From positions 1 to 14,177 of the forward strand of contig CANQUO010000035.1 in NCBI GenBank assembly GCA_947627085.1: 14,177 nt of DNA, read 5' to 3'. Numbering within the stretch: position 1 is the stretch's first letter; each line of letters starts with the position of its first letter. The DNA comes from an uncultured Oscillospiraceae bacterium. Lineage in GTDB: Bacteria > Bacillota > Clostridia > Oscillospirales > Oscillospiraceae. Shown in pieces: positions 1-5,100 of the stretch. A program made the translations under genes and the position numbers. The notes beneath the pieces were generated by a model that searched no databases, was not told the DNA's origin, and worked only from the letters and a program-made list of their open reading frames with translations.

Positions 1-351
1 TTCCAGCAGAAGGCCCTGAAGCAGAACGGCCAGAAGCCCTGCGACATCATCTGCGGCATCCGTCCCCAGCACATCTCCGTCGGCTCCGGTGACCTGAAAG
101 CCACCATCGAGGTCAATGAGATGCTGGGCTCCGAGGTGAACCTGCACGCCAGAAGCGAGCATGACGAGGTCGTCATGGTCATTCCCACCGTGGACCTGAC
201 CGTGGACGTCTCCATGGGCGCCTCCGTCAACTTCACCACCCAGCCCAAGCTCATCCAGCTCTTCGACAAGGAGAGCGGCAACAACCTCATCTGGTACGAC
301 AAGGAGTCCGCGGACGCCTGCGCGCCGGTGTGCAAGAACTACAAGTTCTGA
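1..351 (+). CDS. Sugar ABC transporter ATP-binding protein, MsmK/UgpC/MalK type (C-terminal end only)
   Basis: The gene enters from the left edge in frame 1; about 116 residues to the TGA at 349-351 are visible. The segment GIRPQHISV, followed by a beta-rich stretch with EMLGSEVNLHA, is typical of the C-terminal OB/TOBE regulatory domain of CUT1-family sugar transport ATPases (MalK, MsmK, UgpC). The Walker A, signature and Walker B motifs must lie outside the window. The protein should sit on the cytoplasmic face and power uptake of oligosaccharides or glycerol-phosphate; in Firmicutes one such ATPase often serves several transporters, so the galactose genes next door do not fix its substrate. 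Its codon use differs from its neighbours: all eight isoleucines use ATC or ATT, whereas the genes downstream use ATA often. This suggests high expression. The ATG at position 121 is an internal methionine, not the start. Confidence 0.85.
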   Translation, partial: FQQKALKQNGQKPCDIICGIRPQHISVGSGDLKATIEVNEMLGSEVNLHARSEHDEVVMVIPTVDLTVDVSMGASVNFTTQPKLIQLFDKESGNNLIWYDKESADACAPVCKNYKF

Positions 352-371
352 GAGATTTTGTAAAACCTGTG

Positions 372-397
372 AAGGGGCTGCCGAAAGACAGCCCCTT
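372..397 (+). terminator. Hairpin between the ABC ATPase gene and galK, possible weak terminator or attenuator
   Basis: A perfect 9-bp stem (AAGGGGCTG at 372-380 and CAGCCCCTT at 389-397) closes an 8-base loop, 20 bases after the ATPase stop codon and 22 bases before the galK start. Only a short T-run lies at the end of the 3' arm, so termination would be leaky. It could instead cap and stabilise the upstream mRNA, which would fit a highly expressed ATPase transcribed more than galK. Confidence 0.5.
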
Positions 398-419
398 TAC
401 GGTGAAAAGGGATGATAAA

Positions 420-1649
420 ATGACGGCGAGAGACATACTTGACAAGCTTGAAAAGGACCCCGCGCGGGCACGGGAGGCCGGCGTCGCGCGGGAATTTATA
501 AAAAACTTCGGCGACGGCGCCGAAGCCGCCCTCTACTCCGGCCCTGGCAGGACGGAGCTTGGGGGCAACCACACCGACCACGAGCACGGCCACGTGCTGT
601 GCGCCAGCGTGGACCTTGACATTCTGGCCTGCGCCGCCCCCAACGGGACGAACACGGCGAGGGTCATAAGCGAGGGCTATCCGGCGCTTACGGTGGACCT
701 TTCGGACCTTAAGCCCAGAGAAAACGAGAAAAATACCTCGGCGGCCCTTATCCGCGGCGTGGCGGAGGGAGTACATAACATGGGATACGAGCTTCGGGGC
801 TTTGACGCCTACGCCGTGTCCAGCGTGCTGTCCGGTTCGGGCCTCAGCTCCTCCGCCGCCTACGAGGTGCTCATCGGGAACATCCTCAACGACATCTGCT
901 GTGAGGGGAAGCTGGACCCCATCACCATCGCCCGTATCGGCCAGTACGCCGAGAACGTCCACTTCGGCAAGCCCTGCGGCCTCATGGACCAGATGGGCTC
1001 CTCCGTGGGCGGGGCGGTGGCCATAGATTTCGCCGACCCCTCGTCGCCGGTGGTGGAGGCGGTGAGTTATGATTTCACAAAATCCGGATACACCCTTTGC
1101 ATAATTGACACCCGCTCTGAGCACGCGGACCTCACCGACGACTACGCCGCCATAACGAGAGAGATGGCCGCCGTGGCCGGACATTTTGGGAAAAAGTGGC
1201 TCCGGGACGTGCCGGAGGCCGATTTTTACGCCGTCATGCCGGAGCTTCGGAGCAAATTCGGCGACAGGGCGGTGCTGAGGTCCATGCACTACTTTGACGA
1301 CGACAGGCGGGCGGTGCTGGAGGCCGATGCCCTGAAGCGCGGGGATTTCCAGGCGTTTCTCGCCCTGGTCAACGAGTCCGGCCGGTCCTCGGAGACGCTT
1401 TTGCAGAACATCTGGTCCGTCCACAAGCCTGAGATTCAGGCGGTGAACGTGGCCATCTCGCTTGGCAGGAGGCTCCTTGCCGGCGAGGGCGCCATCCGCG
1501 TCCACGGCGGCGGCTTTGCCGGTACGGTGCAGGCCTTCGTGCCGGACGTCATGGTGGAGGACTTCAAAAACGGCATCGAGCGGGTCTTTGGCGATGGGGC
1601 CTGCCATATACTGCACATCCGAAGCACCGGCGGTTGCCGGATCCAATAA
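420..1649 (+). CDS. galK: Galactokinase (GHMP kinase family)
   Basis: Phosphorylates galactose with ATP to galactose-1-phosphate, the first Leloir step, in the cytoplasm. The ATG at 420 is chosen because AAAAGGG (405-411) lies 8 bases upstream; an in-frame ATG at 330 lies inside the previous gene and has no such site. The product is 409 residues, within the normal range. GHMP motifs are in order: sugar/entry motif GRTELGGNHTDHEHG (residues 43-57), the glycine-rich ATP loop SGSGLSSSAA near residue 140, catalytic Asp in GLMDQ (D190), and the C-terminal glycine motif HGGGFAGT. R44 and D190 match the catalytic pair of characterised galactokinases. Motif 1 departs from the usual GRVNLIGEHTDY: the sugar-contacting Glu is Asn50 and the Tyr is His54. 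Position beside galE and galT supports galactose as substrate, although the variant site could shift specificity. Confidence 0.92.
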   Translation: MTARDILDKLEKDPARAREAGVAREFIKNFGDGAEAALYSGPGRTELGGNHTDHEHGHVLCASVDLDILACAAPNGTNTARVISEGYPALTVDLSDLKPRENEKNTSAALIRGVAEGVHNMGYELRGFDAYAVSSVLSGSGLSSSAAYEVLIGNILNDICCEGKLDPITIARIGQYAENVHFGKPCGLMDQMGSSVGGAVAIDFADPSSPVVEAVSYDFTKSGYTLCIIDTRSEHADLTDDYAAITREMAAVAGHFGKKWLRDVPEADFYAVMPELRSKFGDRAVLRSMHYFDDDRRAVLEADALKRGDFQAFLALVNESGRSSETLLQNIWSVHKPEIQAVNVAISLGRRLLAGEGAIRVHGGGFAGTVQAFVPDVMVEDFKNGIERVFGDGACHILHIRSTGGCRIQ

Positions 1650-1669
1650 ATCCCCCGATAAACCAACGC

Positions 1670-1694
1670 GGGCGGGTTTAGAACCCGCCCCTAC
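1670..1694 (-). repeat. GTAG-headed hairpin repeat, unit A (REP-like)
   Basis: Read on the minus strand this is GTAG followed by a perfect 9-bp hairpin with loop CTA. On the plus strand the arms are GGGCGGGTT (1670-1678) and AACCCGCCC (1682-1690), followed by CTAC (1691-1694). It has the same plan as unit B at 1731-1756 and units C and D at 4711 and 4817: GTAG, a GGG-starting stem, a 3-4 base loop, and a CCC end followed by G. Confidence 0.7.
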
Positions 1695-1730
1695 GGCGTT
1701 TCCGGGAAGGTTCGCAACCCAATTTTTCTC

Positions 1731-1756
1731 GTAGGGGAGGGTTCCAAACCCTCCCG
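1731..1756 (+). repeat. GTAG-headed hairpin repeat, unit B (REP-like)
   Basis: GTAG (1731-1734) is followed by a perfect 9-bp stem, GGGAGGGTT (1735-1743) with AACCCTCCC (1747-1755), loop CCA, then G. It differs from unit A by a C-to-A change in one arm matched by a G-to-T change in the other, so pairing is kept. Units A and B face each other with their GTAG ends inward, 36 bp apart, and fill most of the 133-bp gap between galK and galE. They could act as a weak barrier or stabilising structure between the two cistrons. Confidence 0.7.
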
Positions 1757-1782
1757 CACCAAATTTGCAGGAGGTAATTTTT

Positions 1783-2772
1783 ATGGCGATCCTTGTTCTC
1801 GGCGGGGCCGGGTATATCGGCTCCCACACTGTTTATGAGCTCATCGATGCCGGCCGCGACGTGGTGGTGGCGGACAATCTGCAGACGGGCTTTCGCGCCG
1901 CAGTCCACCCCAAGGCCAGGTTTTATGAGGTGGACATACGGGACCGGAAGGCCCTTGACGTTCTGTTCCAGGCTGAGAAGATAGACGGCGTGATACACTT
2001 CGCCGCCTCCTCCCAGGTGGGCGAGTCCATGTCAGACCCGCTGAAATATTACGACAATAACCTCCACGGCACCATGGTGCTCTTATCCGCTATGGTGGCC
2101 CACGGGGTCAATAAGATAGTTTTCTCCTCCACCGCCGCCACCTACGGCGAGCCGGAGCGGGTCCCCATTTTGGAGACCGACCGCACACAGCCCACCAACA
2201 CCTATGGCGAGACGAAGCTCAGCATGGAGCACATGATGAGCTGGGTATCCAAGGCCCACGGGCTCAGGTACGTGGCCCTCCGGTACTTCAACGCCTGCGG
2301 GGCCCATCCGTCCGGAAAAATCGGCGAGGCCCACGACCCGGAGACCCATCTTATCCCCATAATCCTCCAGGTCCCCAATGGCCAGCGGGAAAAGCTCACC
2401 GTATTCGGCGACGACTATCCCACGCCGGACGGCACCTGCATCAGGGACTACATACACGTCTCCGACCTTGCTCAGGCCCACATACTGGCCTTGGACTATC
2501 TCTTAAGCGGCGGGGAGAACAACGTATTCAACCTGGGCAACGGCAAGGGCTTTTCAAATAAGGAGGTGGTGGACGTGGCCCGCGCCGTCACCGGCCACCC
2601 CATCCCTATGGAGATAGGGCCCCGGCGTGCCGGAGACCCGGCGCAGCTTGTGGCCTCCTCGGAGAAGGCGAAGGCCGTGCTGGGCTGGAAGCCCAAATAT
2701 GACGACCTCAACACCATAATTTCCACCGCCTGGGCCTGGCACAAGAGCCACCCCAAGGGATATAGCGAGTGA
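1783..2772 (+). CDS. galE: UDP-glucose 4-epimerase
   Basis: Interconverts UDP-galactose and UDP-glucose using bound NAD, regenerating the UDP-glucose that GalT needs and supplying UDP-galactose for cell-surface glycans. The ATG at 1783 is 8 bases after a textbook AGGAGG (1769-1774), which rules out a TTG start six codons earlier. The product is 329 residues, as expected. It is an extended short-chain dehydrogenase: NAD-binding GGAGYIGSH at residues 7-15, the SST motif at residues 115-117, and the catalytic YGETK (Y141, K145). RYFNACGAHPSGKIGE and the region GDDYPTPDGTCIRDYIHV are typical of GalE rather than other sugar epimerases. It follows galK after the repeat-filled gap and its stop codon overlaps the galT ribosome site. 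Confidence 0.95.
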   Translation: MAILVLGGAGYIGSHTVYELIDAGRDVVVADNLQTGFRAAVHPKARFYEVDIRDRKALDVLFQAEKIDGVIHFAASSQVGESMSDPLKYYDNNLHGTMVLLSAMVAHGVNKIVFSSTAATYGEPERVPILETDRTQPTNTYGETKLSMEHMMSWVSKAHGLRYVALRYFNACGAHPSGKIGEAHDPETHLIPIILQVPNGQREKLTVFGDDYPTPDGTCIRDYIHVSDLAQAHILALDYLLSGGENNVFNLGNGKGFSNKEVVDVARAVTGHPIPMEIGPRRAGDPAQLVASSEKAKAVLGWKPKYDDLNTIISTAWAWHKSHPKGYSE

Positions 2773-2780
2773 GGTGCGGT

Positions 2781-4274
2781 ATGCGTGACGAGGCTATATC
2801 AAAGCTTGTGACCTACGCCCTGAGAACGGGGCTTATTGAGGAATCGGAGAAAATATGGGCGGTGAACGCCCTTTTGGAGGAGCTGAAGCTGGACTCCTAT
2901 ACCGACCCCGGGGATACCTGGGGGGACATTGACCTGGCATCCACGCTGGACGAGCTCACCCACGATGCTTTTGAGCGGGGCGTAATAGCGGGGGATTCCA
3001 CGGACTACCGGGACCTTCTGGATACCGGCCTTATGGGCAGGCTCACGCCACGGCCGGCCCAGGTGATAGGCAGGTTCCGTGAGCTTTACGGCGAAAGCCC
3101 CCGTGCGGCCACGGACTGGTACTATAAATTCAGCCAGGACACAAATTACATACGCCGGGACCGGATAGCTAAGGACATGAAGTGGACGGTGGACACCGAG
3201 TACGGCACGCTGGACATAACGGTGAATCTCTCAAAGCCCGAGAAGGACCCCAAGGCCATAGCGGCGGCGCGGAACATGCCGGCGGCGGCGTACCCCCGGT
3301 GCCAGCTTTGCGCCGAGAACGAGGGCTACGCCGGGAGGCTCAACCACCCCGCGAGGCAAAACCACCGGACGGTGCCCATCACCATAAACGGCTCCCCCTG
3401 GTTTTTGCAGTACAGCCCCTACGTATATTATAACGAGCACTGCATCTGCTTTAACCGGGAGCACGTGCCCATGAGGATCGACAGGGCCTGCTTTGAAAAG
3501 CTCCTGGATTTCGTGGGCCAATTCCCACACTATTTCGTTGGCTCCAACGCGGACCTGCCCATCGTGGGCGGCTCCATATTGGCCCACGACCACTTCCAGG
3601 GCGGCCATTATGAGTTCGCCATGGAGCGGGCGGAGGTGGAGACTCCCTACGTATTCCGGGGCTTTGAGGACGTGACCGCCGGTATCGTCCGCTGGCCGCT
3701 GTCCGTCGTCCGTCTGAGGTCGGCAAAGCCCGAGCGGCTGGTGGAGCTGGCGGACAGGATACTTACGGACTGGCGGGGGTATACTGACGGGAGCGTCAGC
3801 GTCTACGCCGAGACGGACGGCGAGCCCCACAACACCATAACGCCCATCGCCAGACGCCGGGGGACGGACTTTGAGCTGGACCTGGTCCTCCGCAACAACC
3901 TGACCACCCCGGAGCATCCCCTTGGGCTCTACCACCCCCACGCGGAGATACACCATATCAAAAAGGAGAATATCGGCCTTATCGAGGTCATGGGCCTGGC
4001 GGTCCTCCCGGCAAGATTAAAGCCGGAGCTTGCCGCCGTGGCCGAGGCTTTAGCCGCCGACGCGGACCTTCGGGCCAACGAGCTCACCGCAAAGCACGCC
4101 GACTGGGCCGAAGAGCTCAAAACCCGCTATAAATTCACCGCTGACAACGCCCTTGACATCGTAAAAACCGAGGCCGGTAAGGTCTTCGCAAGGGGCCTTG
4201 AGCACGCGGGGGTATACAAGCGCACCCCGGAGGGCCGAGCGGCGTTTATAAGATTTCTTGATACCGTGAAATAA
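2781..4274 (+). CDS. galT: Galactose-1-phosphate uridylyltransferase, class II (Firmicutes type)
   Basis: Transfers UMP from UDP-glucose to galactose-1-phosphate, giving glucose-1-phosphate and UDP-galactose, and so closes the Leloir cycle with GalK and GalE. The product is 497 residues, the length of the large Firmicutes class II enzymes rather than the roughly 350-residue class I form. ILAHDHFQGGHYEFA carries the active-site His-x-His and Gln-Gly (H269, H271, Q273). RCQLC (C174, C177) and a second histidine cluster, LYHPHAEIHHIKKENIG, are further family marks. The start is ATG 2781, with GAGG (2771-2774) six bases before it. A GTG at 2769 overlaps the galE stop in frame but has no spaced ribosome site. 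The SD overlaps the galE stop, which indicates translational coupling. Confidence 0.94.
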   Translation: MRDEAISKLVTYALRTGLIEESEKIWAVNALLEELKLDSYTDPGDTWGDIDLASTLDELTHDAFERGVIAGDSTDYRDLLDTGLMGRLTPRPAQVIGRFRELYGESPRAATDWYYKFSQDTNYIRRDRIAKDMKWTVDTEYGTLDITVNLSKPEKDPKAIAAARNMPAAAYPRCQLCAENEGYAGRLNHPARQNHRTVPITINGSPWFLQYSPYVYYNEHCICFNREHVPMRIDRACFEKLLDFVGQFPHYFVGSNADLPIVGGSILAHDHFQGGHYEFAMERAEVETPYVFRGFEDVTAGIVRWPLSVVRLRSAKPERLVELADRILTDWRGYTDGSVSVYAETDGEPHNTITPIARRRGTDFELDLVLRNNLTTPEHPLGLYHPHAEIHHIKKENIGLIEVMGLAVLPARLKPELAAVAEALAADADLRANELTAKHADWAEELKTRYKFTADNALDIVKTEAGKVFARGLEHAGVYKRTPEGRAAFIRFLDTVK

Positions 4275-4275
4275 A

Positions 4276-4299
4276 AAATCGCCCCCACGGGGGCAATTT
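4276..4299. terminator. Terminator-like hairpin after galT
   Basis: The stem GCCCC/GGGGC with loop CACG is extended past one C-A mismatch by AAAT/ATTT pairs. An A-run lies upstream and AATTTA downstream. It starts two bases after the galT stop codon, so it probably ends the galactose operon. The T-run is better on the minus strand, so it may work in both directions, although no minus-strand gene is visible. Confidence 0.6.
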
Positions 4300-4303
4300 A
4301 GAC

Positions 4304-4335
4304 TGTCGAAAAAGGCCCGAGGGCCTTTCCCGACA
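4304..4335. repeat. Long hairpin 1 of the palindrome cluster
   Basis: Outer arms TGTCG (4304-4308) and CGACA (4331-4335) enclose an 8-bp inner stem, AAAGGCCC (4311-4318) with GGGCCTTT (4321-4328), separated by a two-base mismatch on each side. No T-run follows on the plus strand, so it is unlikely to be a simple second terminator. Confidence 0.6.
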
Positions 4336-4347
4336 AAGGGAGCGTGC

Positions 4348-4393
4348 GGAAACAGCCACGAAAAGGCCTGCGGGCCTATTCGTGGCTGTTTCC
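4348..4393. repeat. Long hairpin 2 of the palindrome cluster, 15-bp perfect arms
   Basis: GGAAACAGCCACGAA (4348-4362) pairs perfectly with TTCGTGGCTGTTTCC (4379-4393). Inside, after one A-A mismatch, AGGCC (4364-4368) pairs with GGCCT (4373-4377) around the loop TGCG. At about 20 bp, this is the strongest fold in the window. Confidence 0.75.
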
Positions 4394-4396
4394 TGC

Positions 4397-4443
4397 TGTT
4401 TTGCTCCGCGCATGGCCCGAAGGGCCATACACTGCGCAAAACA
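4397..4443. repeat. Long hairpin 3 of the palindrome cluster
   Basis: Outer arms TGTTTTGC (4397-4404) and GCAAAACA (4436-4443) pair perfectly. The inner stem ATGGCCC (4412-4418) with GGGCCAT (4422-4428) has loop GAA. The inner GGCCC-GA-GGGCC pattern repeats that of hairpin 1. Confidence 0.65.
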
Positions 4444-4449
4444 AAAGGG

Positions 4450-4482
4450 ATTTTTCGCAAGGCGCATGTCCTTGCGAAAAAT
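4450..4482. repeat. Long hairpin 4 of the palindrome cluster, 13-bp perfect arms
   Basis: ATTTTTCGCAAGG (4450-4462) pairs perfectly with CCTTGCGAAAAAT (4470-4482) around a 7-base loop. The T-rich outer arm gives it some terminator character on either strand. Confidence 0.65.
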
Positions 4483-4494
4483 ATTTGATGGGGA

Positions 4495-4612
4495 CGCCTG
4501 CGGGCGGGATGAGGGCTCTAATCCCCCCTGCCCATCTCCGGCCCAAGAGCCGCCGCGTTGCGGCGGTTGGCCTCCGAAACGCGCCTGCGGGCGCAGCCTT
4601 TTCCAAAAAGGG
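4495..4612. repeat. Run of short GC-rich hairpins
   Basis: CGCC-TGCG-GGCG (4495-4506), CCGCCGC-GTT-GCGGCGG (4550-4566) and GCGCC-TGCG-GGCGC (4581-4594) are three compact hairpins; a weaker CCTTTT/AAAAGG dyad lies at 4597-4611. The TGCG loop recurs here and in long hairpin 2, which points to a common origin for the units. Confidence 0.5.
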
Positions 4613-4659
4613 GGTAAGGATGATTGGAAGTGCGGTGGGAAATTCGGCCCACCCCCTAC

Positions 4660-4678
4660 CCCCTCCCAGAGGGAGGGG
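4660..4678. repeat. C-tract/G-tract hairpin
   Basis: CCCCTCCC (4660-4667), loop AGA, GGGAGGGG (4671-4678): an 8-bp perfect stem. Its position just before the GTAG-headed pair suggests it belongs to the same mosaic of dispersed hairpin units. Confidence 0.5.
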
Positions 4679-4710
4679 CTAACAACTACCACCACACCAG
4701 CGCGCACCCT

Positions 4711-4737
4711 GTAGGGGCCGATGCCCACATCGGCCCG
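4711..4737 (+). repeat. GTAG-headed hairpin repeat, unit C (REP-like)
   Basis: GTAG (4711-4714), then GGGCCGATG (4715-4723), loop CCCA, CATCGGCCC (4728-4736) and G. The 27 bases are an exact reverse complement of unit D at 4817-4843. It has the same architecture as units A and B but a different stem sequence. Confidence 0.75.
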
Positions 4738-4816
4738 ACGCACCGATTTGACACTCGACCGAAATCGACGCGTAATATGATGGCGCATTACAACGGGCTG
4801 ACGCGATATCGGAACG

Positions 4817-4843
4817 CGGGCCGATGTGGGCATCGGCCCCTAC
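4817..4843 (-). repeat. GTAG-headed hairpin repeat, unit D (REP-like)
   Basis: Exact 27-base reverse complement of unit C, 79 bp away; the GTAG ends point outward, opposite to the A/B pair. Flanks differ right after the 27 bases, so the repeat boundary is sharp. The pair could form a large cruciform enclosing 4738-4816, which has no other recognisable content. Confidence 0.75.
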
Positions 4844-4846
4844 GCT

Positions 4847-4897
4847 CCTTTTGTGCCAACAAAAGGGAGAAAGTAGAATCCCTCGTCCGTTCGGACG
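4847..4897. repeat. Two adjacent hairpins, probable dispersed repeat remnant
   Basis: CCTTTTGT (4847-4854), loop GCCA, ACAAAAGG (4859-4866) is an 8-bp stem, extendable by CT/AG past a bulged G. CGTCC (4884-4888), loop GTTC, GGACG (4893-4897) follows 17 bases later. Two hairpins joined by a short linker resemble intergenic repeats common in this group of bacteria. That family link is from memory and needs a genome search. Confidence 0.4.
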
Positions 4898-4935
4898 GCT
4901 ACCGATAAAAAGCCCTGCGGCGCATGAGCGTACCG

Positions 4936-4965
4936 TTGCAATTTACGTACCATATGTGATATAAT
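4936..4965 (+). promoter_or_regulatory. Probable sigma-A promoter of polA, extended -10
   Basis: The -35 box TTGCAA (4936-4941) is 18 bp from a consensus -10 box TATAAT (4960-4965), with an upstream TG at 4957-4958 giving an extended -10. The start site would fall near 4972, leaving a leader of about 130 bases before polA. This is the best promoter in the window. The -10 box lies in the left arm of the palindrome at 4959-4988. Confidence 0.65.
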
Positions 4966-4988
4966 ATCCGCTGTAGCGGATATTATAT
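4959..4988. promoter_or_regulatory. 14-bp-arm palindrome over the polA -10 box and start site, operator-like
   Basis: ATATAATATCCGCT (4959-4972) is the exact reverse complement of AGCGGATATTATAT (4975-4988), separated by two bases. Its centre falls about at the predicted start site, so most of it acts as DNA and cannot form a full hairpin in the transcript. That is the classic position for a repressor operator. Its core TATCCGC-N4-GCGGATA recurs as TATCCGC-N3-GCGGATA at 5051-5067. The binding protein is unknown. Confidence 0.5.
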
Positions 4989-4991
4989 TGA

Positions 4992-5086
4992 TTTTACGCC
5001 GTTTTTCTCTCCGGCTTCGCCGGAAACCGAAAAACATGGCTAATATACCATATCCGCTTCGCGGATAGGTATAATAACGCGTAAAA
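4992..5086 (+). promoter_or_regulatory. Structured polA leader: potential three-way junction
   Basis: An outer stem TTTTACGC (4992-4999) with GCGTAAAA (5079-5086) encloses two hairpins. The first, 5001-5035, pairs GTTTTTC with GAAAAAC and, inside, CCGGC with GCCGG around TTC. The second, 5045-5072, pairs ATACC with GGTAT past a bulged A, then TATCCGC with GCGGATA around TTC. The outer 3' arm ends three bases before the ribosome site AGGGGG (5088-5093), so folding could affect translation. A second TATAAT (5070-5075) abuts the second hairpin but has no good -35 box. Confidence 0.45.
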
Positions 5087-5100
5087 AAGGGGGATGCTCC

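Larger units (their letters stand above)
4275..5100. other. 826-bp gene-free region packed with inverted repeats
   Basis: No open reading frame here looks like a protein. The longer frames on both strands give proline-, arginine- and glycine-rich peptides that follow the palindromes, carry no recognisable domain and overlap one another. In order, the region holds a terminator-like hairpin, four long hairpins (4304-4482), several short GC-rich hairpins (4495-4612), a C-tract/G-tract hairpin (4660-4678), an inverted pair of GTAG-headed repeats (4711-4843), two further hairpins (4847-4897), and the polA promoter and leader (4936-5100). The number of perfect arms suggests accumulated repeat elements rather than a decayed gene. 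Confidence 0.7.

Noticed and set aside
339..1829. 496-residue open frame on the minus strand opposite galK
   Set aside because: It mirrors the galK codons in a GC-rich gene, has no recognisable domain, and the + strand shows all galactokinase motifs.
4246..4833. 195-residue minus-strand frame and overlapping plus-strand frames in the galT-polA gap
   Set aside because: The peptides follow the palindromes, give similar text on both strands, contain no domain and have no proper ribosome site. They look like artefacts of repeat DNA.
4304..4897. CRISPR array or insertion-sequence ends
   Set aside because: Repeats are palindromes of different sequence, not equal direct repeats with equal spacers, and no transposase or cas gene is present.
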